64,000 nt of DNA from Golubevia sp. BC0850 (Eukaryota > Basidiomycota > Exobasidiomycetes > Golubeviales > Golubeviaceae): the NCBI GenBank assembly GCA_012976225.1, contig JAAVVG010000015.1, positions 372,001 to 436,000 on the forward strand, read 5' to 3'. The position numbers were made by a program, and so were the translations under genes. The notes beneath the pieces are model-generated. The model saw only the letters and a program-made list of their open reading frames with translations. It searched no databases and was not told the origin of the DNA. Positions 54,760-64,000 of this stretch are shown here, one piece after another. How positions within the stretch are numbered: the first letter of the stretch is position 1; each line of letters starts with the position of its first letter.

Positions 54760-56248
54760 ATGAAAGTGTTCTCAATAATTTCAGCTCTCGTAGCAGCAGC
54801 CACCTCAACCCATGCATCTCCTCTCGACCAACATTCGTTCTCCCTCTCGGTCTCCCCTTCTCTCTCAGCCAATCATTCACTAATAGTCGGATCCTACGGT
54901 GGTTCGCCTCTAACAGTTTTCTCCTTCAATCCTTCAACTTTAGCTCTTTCAAATCTATCAACAGTCCCATCAGCCGGTAGTGGAGCCTCATGGGCAACCT
55001 TAGATTCCTCAAAAAACTTCGTCTACACAGTCAACGATCACGCTGATTCCTCAGCTGGGAAACATTCAATTCATGCTTACTCTTTTCAGAATGAGACGGG
55101 GCTCAAAACTTTGAACGTTCAAAAATCAGGTGGAGATGGAACTGTTATGGTTCATAGATCTAGAGGAAGCGCACAATGTTTGTATGCAGCAAATTATGGT
55201 GGTGCTTCTATGAGTGTTTTGAAACTTTCTCAAGATGGAAGTATTGATTTAAGTAAGAAAGTTTTTAATTTTGCCTTTCAAGGTGAGCAAGGTCTTTCGA
55301 GAGGTCTAGAAAATGATCTTGCGGTCATGGCATCTCTACTGATGACACTTTCCCTCTCCTTTCCTTAGGAAATGGACCTGTTAAAGACAGACAATCTCAT
55401 TCCTATCCTCATGAAGCCATCGATTCACCAGATGGGAAATTCATCTATGTACCAGATCTAGGAGGTAAGTTTTTCTTCAATCAAGATGCATCCCTTCACT
55501 CTTTGACCCAATCTTTCGACAACCCCCCCCCCTTCTTTCTCAGCCGACAGAATCCATTCCTTCTCTTTAACCAAACCATCGAATTGTACCTTAACTCAGC
55601 TTCCATCAATCAAAACTGACGCAGGCGATGGGCCTAGACATATGGAGTTTTACAAAGACGTTATAACTCGTCAAACGTATGCCTACGTCGTTACCGAATT
55701 ATCAGGAGTTGTAAGAACCTACCTAGTTCAAGATTCTGGAATTCTAAAACTTCTCAAAGTTCAAAGTACCAGACCTGCATTTACTGGAAGTGATTTAACT
55801 GGGATTCAACCTAGTGAAGTAAGTCCCTTCCCCTGTTCCCTCCCCTCCCCTTCTTTCCCTTCCCTCTTAACTTATTCTTTCTCCCTTTTAGGTAATCATC
55901 TCCCCCGACGGACGTTTCGCCTACGTAGCCCTACGACATCTCCCTCACACAGGCCCTAATAAATCTCCAGGAGATTCCGTTGCTATCTTCTCGAGATCGA
56001 TTATGGACGGAACATTAACTGGCCCCACTTCTTTCTATCATACTGGTGGTAGAAACCCTAGACATTTCAGTATTAGCAAAGATGTTCTGGGAAGTTTTAT
56101 TGCTGTCGCTAATCAAGGAGATGATGATCAAGGGGGAAAAGGTTCTAGACTTACCATGTTGAAAAGAGATCCGATTGGGGGAGGATTGGAATTATTGGAG
56201 GGGGCTGAAGTTGAAATCAAGGGGACAAGTTTTGCTGGGTTCGTTTGA
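54760..56248 (+). CDS. Secreted lactonase-fold (6-phosphogluconolactonase-like) beta-propeller
   Basis: Predicted 416 residues from exons 54760-55282, 55369-55464, 55544-55818 and 55892-56248. A signal peptide is visible (MKVFSIISALVAAATSTHAS). The rest matches the lactonase family (Pfam Lactonase, seven-bladed propeller): LIVGSYGGSPLTVFSFNP, SWATLDSSKNFVYTVND, QCLYAANYGGASMSVL, QSHSYPHEAIDSPDGKFIYV, DLGADRIHSF, ISPDGRFAYVALR and RNPRHFSIS. The HPHxA-type motif (here YPHEA) is typical of the active face. Bacterial cousins (Pgl) hydrolyse 6-phosphogluconolactone; cousins in fungi include muconate-cycloisomerase-like proteins. A secreted form cannot serve the pentose phosphate pathway, so an extracellular lactone or sugar-acid substrate is inferred. 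Confidence 0.85.
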
Positions 56249-57089
56249 GGATGAGATTTGAGTTTTGAGATTTGAAGGAGAGACGGAGAGGAAACGAATT
56301 TGAAAAGTCGGACTGATTATCTTGGGTTGGAAATTTATTGGACTGCTTTGTGTATTGTACCTCTCTATACCTTATTTTCAAAACTTCCGGATTGTTGCTT
56401 TCTCTCGGAAGTATCACAATTTCAATCTTCAACGAGCTTTTGGACAAACAAGAAACTTGAGATTCATCAGAAGGGAAAATGTGGGAAAAGACAAGGAAAG
56501 AGGGTGTGTGTGCGAGTTGGATTGGAAAACAAGAAATTAAACAAACATAAAACAATGATTCATCGTTAATACAGAGCGAGAAGAGGAAAGGAATTGATTC
56601 ATCCTTCATAGAACAACATCCCTCTCTTCCCCTTTCAACTTCCTCTCCCCCCCCCCCTTCGCCGCGACCGGGTTCGACTTCTTCTTCTTCTTCTTTTTTT
56701 TGGGATATCAAGGATGAGCAGATTTTAAAGAGAACAGGCTGAGGTAGATTTGAAGGGATCATGGAAAGGGTGAAGGAGATGGGGCTTGATTCTTTTGTTG
56801 AGATTGGTCTTGAAGGGATGGGAATGGATTTCGCTCTCTCTCTCTTTGACGCTTCTCGAATTAAGCCAAGCCCTTCTTCATCTCCACCATTCTCTAAACC
56901 ATCTCATTCTCTCAATCGTCTCCACTCTCAATTTCATTTCTCGATACTTGGAGGTTTTCACGGATTTTCTTAAAAAAGAAACTTAATTACAAATAAACGA
57001 CATTCTTTTCTTCTTCGATCTTGAGGCCATTGTTTCCCTTCTTTCTTTCTTTCTTTCTTTCTTTCATATTGATTTGCTTTTTAAGATTG
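56249..57089. other. Intergenic between convergent genes
   Basis: 841 bases with homopolymer C and T tracts near 56647-56700 and a CTTT microsatellite; short open frames only. It should contain the 3' ends of the lactonase and GSK-3 transcripts. Confidence 0.45.
57041..57065 (+). repeat. (CTTT)6 microsatellite
   Basis: Six perfect CTTT units plus one base, about 25 bases beyond the GSK-3 stop codon, thus likely in its 3' untranslated region. Confidence 0.85.
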
Positions 57090-59648
57090 CTAATCGAGAG
57101 TAACTCTCAGAGATTCTAATGAAACTGGTTCAAAGTTATGAACGTCGATTCCACGTTCCATTAGCTCTGCTTCGGCTTGAGGTGGTACGAGTTTGGAGAT
57201 CAAATCAGGTCGGATTGAAAGTTCTGATAGAAAGAACAGGGGAAAAGAGGAAGAAGGGTGAGTAATCTCTCGACAAGGGTTTTGAGTTCTTCGACTGGAA
57301 AAGAGCAACTCACCTTCCTTTGTCCAGTTGAAAAGAGGAGGAACTTCTCTTCCATTTGGCATAGGAGCATCACTAGTCCTTAGTTCGTCAAAGAATGGAT
57401 GACATAAAGCTTCAATAGCAGTTAAACGAGCACTTGGAGTGTATTCGAGTAAACGAGAAATCAAATCTATCGCACCAGGATCGGTACGAGGACGGAAGAC
57501 CTTTGAGAAAGGATGAGGACGGATTTGAGGGAACTTGTGCTCCATGTAGTTTGGATTCATAGTCTTGATCTGTTCACGAGTAGGTGTACCTAAGACCTTG
57601 ATGATTTCCACTAATTGATCGATTCCTGATTCTCCTGGGAATAGAGGTTGACCTTGCATTAATTCTGCCATGACACAACCAGTTGACCAGATATCTGAAA
57701 AAGAGGAACAGAGAAACGGTAAGCCGAAAGAGACCTGAAGAGAACGAGAAAAGAGAGAAGCCGTTCGAGAGAAACCTACCGATGTTGGTGGTATAGTTGG
57801 TAGCACCAAAGATGAGCTCTGGAGCTCGGTAATATCTCGAACAGATATAAGAGACATTTGGTTCTCCAGCTACCAAGATTTTCGCACTACCAAAATCGCA
57901 TAACTTCAAGATTCCAGTGGCTGGGTTGAGTAGAAGATTTTGAGGCTTGATATCTCTGTGACAGATTCCGATACTGTGAATGTATGCCAGAGAACGAAGT
58001 AACTGGTACATGTAGAGCTTGATGAGAGACATTGGCATCGTTTGCTTCAGCTTGGAGTAGTGTCGAGAAGCTCTGTAGACGGTTTCTGGAACGAATTCTA
58101 AGACTAGGTTGAGGAAGACTTCGTCCTTCTGTGAGGAGGAGAAAACAGCAGAAAAATAAGAAGTGAGAAATAAGTAGAAGAAATAAAGGAACAGGCGGTA
58201 GCTCGAGGTTCCCTTGCGCCGTTTGTCAAGTTCAGGAGCGAGCTCATCTCTCGATCGAAAGTTGCAATCTCACCTTGTCGCCATTCGAGTAGAAGAACGC
58301 TCTGAGATCCACAACATTTGGGTGCTTTACGATACGCATAATCTGAAGTTCACGATTCTGTGAGGAGAGAGGGGGGAGGGGGGAGGGTAAATTGGCTGCT
58401 CGAAAAAGGAGGGAGGAGAATTAGGAAGCCCCGCGCCCTCATCTTCGACTCAAGTATCGTGATCCCAGCTGAACTACTCCAAGACTTGTTTGAAAAGTTC
58501 TTCTAACAGAATAGAGCCCCTCGGTCTGTCCAAGCGTCTTCCCAAAGAGGTAGGACAGCTGTTCTCTCTCTTGCTCAAGGCAAATATACACCACTCTAGC
58601 TGTAGATGGCAACAAGCTATTCCACCTCCTAGCCCAGATTCTACATTCTCGCTCCCTGCTCTATCACCGACTCCTCAAGCTCGCTGAGCTCGATCTGGCT
58701 TTGGCTTGCTCCTCCACCTCTTGCCTCCCTCTACCTTGCAGATCCAGCACCCAACAGTCTCATTCCAACCTGATTCCCTTTCTAGAAATGCAAAGATTCA
58801 ACCAATACACAAGCGGGAGCGAGCTCTTTGAAAGTGTTGGTTTTGATCCAATCAGAGAGGCACGCGAGAGGATCCTCTTCCTTTTGCTGTGCCTTGCCTC
58901 CCTATCATGGAAAAGAGGACATCCCCCTCTCTCTTCGCCAGAATGCAGTTGAGGTAATCGATCCTGACTTCACAGAACTATCTCTAGAGCCTTTATGCTA
59001 GAGAAAGGGTCACATTTACTCTGAACTCTTTTCCTATCCCTCAATCCCTCTTAGCCTTCTATCACCAAAAGCTGCACCCCTCTCTCTGCCGCTCTAAACC
59101 GTAGGCCTGCCCATAGAAAGAGATCGGATGATGTGGACTAACCTTAAACCTCTTGTCCTGCAAGACCTTTTTGATAGCAACGTCCTCCATTTCCTCCTTT
59201 GCTGCATCCTGAGCAGCTCCAGCTCCAGCGCTCGCACCAGCACCTTCAACCAGAGTGCCATTCCCACCAGAGACGAGCCTGGCTTGAAAGACGACACCGA
59301 AAGAACCATTTCCAATGACTTTGCAATTAGTGTAAGCTAGTTCTTTGGTCGCTCCTGTCTTTCCATCAGAGGCTGTCACTTTGATCACCTTGAGAGGGTC
59401 GTCGATGGCTGGTATGGGGAAAGGGAGTGAGGAGGAAGGGAAAGAGAAAGAAGGTCAGGAGATGGAGATGAGAGGATTGACTAGAGACAGATAGACAATT
59501 TAAAAAGCCTGTCAATTAGAAAGAAGAAGAGAGATAGGCCAACATGATAGGATTGTGTTTGCTCCTTGACTTCCCTTCCCTACCAACGCAGCCATCAAAC
59601 AGTAGACTTACGACTTAGCTTTACGCCATTGATTGGCGCGTTTGACAT
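57090..59648 (-). CDS. Glycogen synthase kinase 3 (shaggy-type Ser/Thr kinase)
   Basis: Predicted 416 residues on the minus strand from exons 59648-59612, 59408-59143, 58357-58274, 58128-57780, 57694-57314 and 57223-57090. Kinase landmarks: glycine loop [12 protein letters not shown] (44-55), lysine VAIKK (Lys92), catalytic [12 protein letters not shown] (Asp188), CDFGSAK (Asp207), and the GSK-3 activation segment [13 protein letters not shown] with the autophosphorylated Tyr (about 223). [20 protein letters not shown] closes the domain. GSK-3 kinases act in stress, morphology and sporulation pathways in fungi. An insert of about 28 Gly/Ala/Glu-rich residues sits between the glycine loop and the catalytic lysine, where animal and yeast forms have a tight turn. 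The intron 58358-59142 is 785 nt, the longest in the window. Confidence 0.95.
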
Positions 59649-60187
59649 GATTGAATGTGAAGCTTCAAGTAATAAGGAGTGTTAGAATTGAGGATTGAAC
59701 GTAGAAGGTTGAAGAATTTAGATAGTAAATGGAGTGCAGTTGGGTTCGAGGAGAGCGGAGAGACTGATTTACGCTCCTGGCTGCGAGGTCTAGACTATGC
59801 AGCCTTGTGACCCTCCATTTGATAATTCATTTGAGAATCATCCCGTTTCGTTGTACTTCAGTTTCTCCACCAAACAATGTGACTTTGATGATTGGTCCTC
59901 CAGATCAATGGCAGAAGGGGGTTGCACAGCAGGGATCAAGAGGGGAGAGGAGGGAGGACTGTACCGCTGTACCTCTTCCCCCAACACTTCTCTCTCCTCG
60001 GATTCTCTTCCTGGACATAAGATTTTTTGACTTTTCTTCCCTGATCCATCTCACCTTTTGGAGAGTTCGACGGAAAGGCAGGTCAACGAACGACAACGAT
60101 CGAACGCGGCTTCAGGCTTCAGCTCACCAAGGTGAGCTGCTGAGAAGCCCTTAGATTTTGACCATCCCACTCTAGACGACATCAAAC
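59649..60187. other. Divergent intergenic region GSK-3 / RPB10
   Basis: 539 bases between the divergent starts of GSK-3 and RPB10. No gene seen. Confidence 0.45.
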
Positions 60188-60552
60188 ATGGTTCGTATCT
60201 CAGTACATCTAGAAACAAAAGGAAAGAAAAGAAATTACCGATCCATCAACAAGGAGTGCAGATGAGTCCGATAGAACCTCAGCTCAAGAATTCCATTTCT
60301 TCCTCCTGTTCTACGTTCTCCCGATTCTCTCGCCTACAGATCATTCCAGTTCGTTGTTTCTCTTGTGGTAAAGTCATTGGAGACAAATGGAACGCCTACC
60401 TAGCTCTTTTGCTTGCTGGAAGGACAGAGGGAGAGGCTCTAACCGAGCTAGGTCTACGGAGGTATTGCTGTAGAAGAATGGTTCTCACTCACGTTGATCT
60501 GATTGAGAAGCTCCTGCATTACAATAGTGAGTTAAAAGAAAGAAATCTGTAG
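60188..60552 (+). CDS. RPB10: RNA polymerase subunit Rpb10 (ABC10-beta)
   Basis: Predicted 71 residues: exon 60188-60190 (the ATG alone) and exon 60340-60552. The protein starts [20 protein letters not shown], the invariant Rpb10 N-terminus, then [20 protein letters not shown]. The zinc site is made of C-x-x-C near the start and the Cys-Cys pair. Rpb10 is shared by RNA polymerases I, II and III. The frame of exon 2 is also open upstream to an ATG at 60262, which would add 26 residues before IIPVRC; the family does not tolerate such an extension and a good acceptor (CGCCTACAG) lies exactly before ATC, so the split-after-ATG model is preferred. The C-terminus ([10 protein letters not shown]) is a little different from the usual end. 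Confidence 0.88.
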
Positions 60553-61678
60553 CAACCCCTGGTAAAGAGTAGCATCTTAAAATGCGCGTCGGAGAGACGG
60601 AGAGGTAGAGAGCTGGAGGATGGGTTTCAATCAGATGGAATGGTGCATTGAAACTCGCAGAGCTCTCACACTGAATGTTCGTTGCTGATTGAATTAGAGA
60701 CACAACATGGCGCAACCATTCATCTCAGCAGAAAAGGGGCCTTGAGGGCAAACATGCAACTTTTGGTTCAAGACCCAGAAATTTCGCTGCTCTTCATCTC
60801 AACTCAGCCGAGACCGACTAGGGCGTGTCTTTGAGATCTCGTTCTGTCTGTTTTCCTGATCCCACAGTGATTCTACAAGGTGTGCACTGTCTCAGCAGCC
60901 ACCAAACCTTTCGACTGAACACCTTCCTCTGTCCCTCCTCCCGCTCTCCTTCCTCTAGTTCACGCAAGAAAGAACATTGTCGTGGATTAGACCATCAATC
61001 TAAGTCCATTAAACTCTTCAAATTTTTAATCAGACTCCTCGTCAGAGTTCTTCTACACCTGACGAGTCTCAACTTCAACCTTCACTTTTTTTTCTCGGTT
61101 CTTTTTCTCTTATTCTTTCTCCTCTGTACTTTAATAAAGCATATGGTTCCTCTAAAATTCAACAGCGTATCACACAAATCAAATTAAGGATGTGTCTTCA
61201 AACTGAAAGTTCGACGCCGGATGGTATCGTTGGATCAGGCCTCTGATCTCGATCATCATATGAGAACGAGGGAACTCGGCTCGGAAGTTTGGATCATGTC
61301 TGCTCAGATTCAAACCTCCTGATGAAAAACTTCACCTGATCTTACGATGTTCGAGAGGAACGATAGGTCGAGGATCAGAGACTCGCTGGGGAAGCTAGAG
61401 CTAGACTCGATTCCTCACCGGTGTAGATCTCTCGTCGGGCGTTTCTCCTGTGAGTCTTTGGCAGGACTGTGCATCGTGCTTTGACGGTTCTTAGTATGCC
61501 AAGGTATCGGGCTCCTCGGATGTGAGAGATCAGGAAATCATGGAGAGAAACAGAACGGAAGGCGATTCGTGTTGCTGGCTCAAGCAATCTTTTACGAGCA
61601 CGCTAAACTTGGAAAATTCCCCAGAGAAGACACAAATCGATGGATTAATTTATCAAATTTGAATCTAGAGAAACGAAG

Positions 61679-61845
61679 ATGGGCGATAAAGGTTTTGGCG
61701 AATTGTTGAATGAACGCCTACGTCGTTTCACGTTGACAGGTAGCACTCATCCTCCTCTTCCTTCACCCTCGATGATTCCAGTTTCTTCTTCTCTCTGACA
61801 GGCATTCAAAATCAACCGATTACAAGGAAAGTGGGTGAGTTCTGA
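61679..61845 (+). CDS. Tentative two-exon micropeptide gene, 34 residues
   Basis: ATG at 61679 opens MGDKGFGELLNERLRRFTLT, then a GTAGCA donor; the intron 61740-61801 ends CTGACAG and rejoins in phase for 14 more residues before TGA at 61843-61845. Frame, donor and acceptor are compatible, but the length is so small that chance is likely. It may also be the 5' end of an unrecognised gene or an upstream frame of the next one. Confidence 0.2.
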
Positions 61846-61976
61846 GGAAGAGAGCGAACGGTCAGAACGGCAACGGCAAAGTCGCGTCTCCAAACTGGGT
61901 TGGTCGACCAACCCCAGCTCAGTCGCGACCCTTCAAACTTCTTCTTAACCGGTCCAGTCTTCAAAATCTCGACAAG

Positions 61977-61984
61977 TATATAAG
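61977..61984 (+). promoter_or_regulatory. TATA box of the acidic serine-rich gene
   Basis: TATATAAG, a strong TATA element, lies 197 bases upstream of the ATG at 62181, with a C/T-rich leader between. This suggests a regulated, highly expressed gene. Confidence 0.5.
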
Positions 61985-62180
61985 GGAATCACAAACTTAC
62001 TTTCTTCATTTCCCTCTCTTCATTCTTCTCCATCCATTCTACATCCTACCCCTCTTTGCACCGACGCTTTAGCCTTTCGATCCATCCACCCTTACTTTTC
62101 AGCAACATCCTCAAACCCTCAGCCGGCCTGCCACTGCCCTCTCAAGAATACAAACCCAAACCTTTGCTATTCTTTTAACC

Positions 62181-63923
62181 ATGATTTCAACTGCTCAACC
62201 TCAATATTCTCCAAGAGGACGTTCAACCTCAAAGTTTTCTAGAAGCTCAAAGCCTCTTCAACCTCAACCATCCAGAACTTCTTCAGGTCCGATTTTCACA
62301 ATCACTTCTGACGATTCTACCACTTCAAGTGAACTATCTCTAGAAGGATTGAATGGTCTCTCTTCATTTCCACCAAGAAATAGAATGTCAAGAAGTTCAA
62401 ATCAATCAACCTTCTCAAATTCATCTTTATTCGTTCCTTCCACAGATGGTAGGGGTAGAATCATTCCTAAAGGAAGCTTCACTGCTACTTCTGATTTCAA
62501 CTCTTCTTCTTCTTCCAATCCAACTCCAAAAAGAGCTGAAACAAGATCTTTGCCTTTAAACGCTAGGAAATCAACTTCTGCCTCAACTTTCAGATCAATG
62601 ACTTTAAAGATGGCTCAAAACCACTTCGTCAACCTTTCCAAAGAGCATCAAGTTCAAGTTCAAGGTCAAGGATCAACCGCTTTGATTCAAGAAGAAGGAC
62701 AATCTGCAGTCATCGATTCAAGTGACGAAGAAGATTCCAGTGATGAACAAGAAATCGAAGCTCCAACCTCTACAGCAATGAAGAACTTCTATTCAAGCTC
62801 TCATCCTCTTAGAAGAATGCCATCCACTCTCTACAATCTATCAAGAGACTTTTCATTGAACCAGAAATTCCCTGACGCTCCTAAACGTCGTCATTCAAGA
62901 GGAGGTTATTCGAGCTTAAACATCAGCACTTTGAACCATGCTCAACCAACTACAAGAAGAGCTTTCGCTAGAACTTGGTCAGGAGAAACGATTCCTTTCG
63001 CAGATGATGAAGATGAAGAAATCAAATCTCAACAGGAAAAGGGAACTAAATTTGGAATGAAGCCAACTTCTCGTTTCTCTTCCGAATCTTCTTCATCATC
63101 TTCAGAGGAGGAAACTTCTTTCTCTTCAACTGAAGATTTAGATTTAGATGAAAGCTCAGAAGAAGGATCGGTCGAAGATTTAGAGAACATCGATTTAAGT
63201 GATGAAGATGAAGAAGAAGAATTTAACCAAGTCTTACAATCCGAAATCTATCAGAATTTAACTCCAGAGAAGGTTACCTTTCACTCTCTAGAAAAGCTAT
63301 CTACCTCTTCCTCAGAAAGTTTAACTTCCACTTCAACTCTCGACTCTATCTCAACCAATCAAACTTCAATCCAGGATTCGGAAGAAGAGCTCAAGCCAGA
63401 AGAAGACGATCACAAGAGATACGATTCCGACTCAGACAACTCTCTCTACAGAGGTTTCACAAACTCGATTTTCTCATCTTCAGAAGAAGAGTTTGAATCA
63501 GACGAAGAAGATTCCACTTTCCAAAGTCAACCTTCCAAACCTTTCTACGGAGCTTGTCCTTCTTACGATTACAGATCTACTCACCATTTAAACCGTCAAC
63601 AACTCAAAGCCTACAACTCAAGATCTAGTCCTTCAAACCGTTTCTCTTCAGCACCGTTCGAGAGCGATTCAGAGGATTCAGATGATTGGGAATTCGGTCA
63701 TTCTATCAGAGAAGAAGAAGATGACGATGAAGAATTCGAAACCATCATCTTAGGAATCGGAAATATCAACGATGAAGTCTCTCAACCTTTACAGGAAACT
63801 GCAGTCAAACCAAATCCAAGACCTACCTCAATTGCTGAAATGCAAAGAAAAGTTAACCTTCCAGTTATAGTTGCTCCAAAGAACGTCGTCGATAAGCTAT
63901 TGGCTCGTAGAACTTCAGCTTAA
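62181..63923 (+). CDS. Intronless acidic serine-rich disordered protein
   Basis: A single uninterrupted frame of 580 residues, the only long intronless gene of the window. The N-terminal 180 residues are Ser/Thr/Pro/Arg-rich and basic. From there to the end several blocks of Ser next to Asp/Glu appear (IDSSDEEDSSDEQEIE, SSSSSSEEETSFSST, LSDEDEEEEFNQVL), which fit casein kinase 2 sites. Short conserved-looking islands (YNLSRDFSLNQKFPDAPKRR, RRAFARTWSGETIPFADDED) alternate with these, and the C-terminus is hydrophobic-basic (NLPVIVAPKNVVDKLLARRT). The islands resemble fungal proteins with an N-terminal DUF1752-like or glucose-repression-regulator (Mth1/Std1/Reg1-type) layout, but I do not recognise a family with certainty. 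It has a strong TATA box. Confidence 0.75.
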   Translation: MISTAQPQYSPRGRSTSKFSRSSKPLQPQPSRTSSGPIFTITSDDSTTSSELSLEGLNGLSSFPPRNRMSRSSNQSTFSNSSLFVPSTDGRGRIIPKGSFTATSDFNSSSSSNPTPKRAETRSLPLNARKSTSASTFRSMTLKMAQNHFVNLSKEHQVQVQGQGSTALIQEEGQSAVIDSSDEEDSSDEQEIEAPTSTAMKNFYSSSHPLRRMPSTLYNLSRDFSLNQKFPDAPKRRHSRGGYSSLNISTLNHAQPTTRRAFARTWSGETIPFADDEDEEIKSQQEKGTKFGMKPTSRFSSESSSSSSEEETSFSSTEDLDLDESSEEGSVEDLENIDLSDEDEEEEFNQVLQSEIYQNLTPEKVTFHSLEKLSTSSSESLTSTSTLDSISTNQTSIQDSEEELKPEEDDHKRYDSDSDNSLYRGFTNSIFSSSEEEFESDEEDSTFQSQPSKPFYGACPSYDYRSTHHLNRQQLKAYNSRSSPSNRFSSAPFESDSEDSDDWEFGHSIREEEDDDEEFETIILGIGNINDEVSQPLQETAVKPNPRPTSIAEMQRKVNLPVIVAPKNVVDKLLARRTSA

Positions 63924-64000
63924 ACTCAACACATAAAAAACTGAGCTCCCTCTTCCAGAATTTCTTCTCTCGTTTCTAGTTCCCAAGCTTTCATCAATTT

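Larger units (their letters stand above)
60553..62180. other. Long intergenic region
   Basis: 1628 bases, the largest gap in the window. A minus-strand frame at 61375-61587 is rich in Arg and looks protein-like but has no ATG and no clear splice partner. A tiny spliced plus-strand frame (61679-61845) is listed separately. I looked for tRNA and snRNA features and saw none I can support. Confidence 0.4.

Noticed and set aside
61201-61340. Possible box C/D snoRNA or other small RNA (TGATGA and CTGA-like words)
   Set aside because: The boxes are not correctly spaced with a terminal stem, and such words are frequent; not supported.

Overview
The window is a gene-dense eukaryotic nuclear segment: about 25 protein genes on both strands, nearly all cut by many short GT-AG introns (mostly 50-150 nt), with no operons, rRNA, recognisable tRNA, CRISPR array or intact transposon. 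Intron style, gene content (Not4, Spt8, Ugo1-like carrier, Rpb10, Aim41, multi-intron permeases) and a family of seven-helix membrane proteins resembling basidiomycete DUF6533/6534-type proteins point to a basidiomycete fungus, probably a yeast-like member of Pucciniomycotina. The phylum is fairly safe; the class is an inference. All exon models below are my own, built by joining frames at splice sites and checking that phases agree.

Layout. 0-7 kb: 3' end of an unrecognised gene, a seven-helix membrane protein (7TM-A), a flavin-reductase-like protein and a zinc-type/quinone oxidoreductase. 7.5-16.7 kb: Not4 ubiquitin ligase, a cysteine-free secreted protein, a SWIM+RING ligase. 17-22.3 kb: a DUF1989 (urea-carboxylase-associated type) gene divergent from an amino-acid permease, with GATA-type motifs between them. 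22.7-30.6 kb: Ugo1-like mitochondrial carrier, Spt8 (SAGA), and V-ATPase subunit D, the last two sharing a promoter of about 100 bp. 31-35.4 kb: a GPI-anchored-type secreted protein and a methionine-permease-like transporter. 35.6-45.2 kb: three more 7TM proteins (B, C, D) with the meiotic nuclease SPO11 between B and C. 45.4-54.6 kb: a large unrecognised membrane protein, AP-1-type beta-adaptin, a decayed F-box-like locus, and Aim41. 54.7-64 kb: secreted lactonase-fold protein, GSK-3 kinase, Rpb10, and an intronless acidic serine-rich protein.

Most genes are unrelated housekeeping functions (transcription, ubiquitin, vesicle traffic, vacuole, mitochondria). The two places with possible joint biology are the DUF1989/permease pair (nitrogen use) and the group of four divergent 7TM proteins with long cytoplasmic tails, a receptor-like layout with no assigned function. 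Gene architecture is unusual in places: a 4-nt internal exon, an exon whose coding part is only the ATG, several 20-25-nt exons, and three GC-AG introns.
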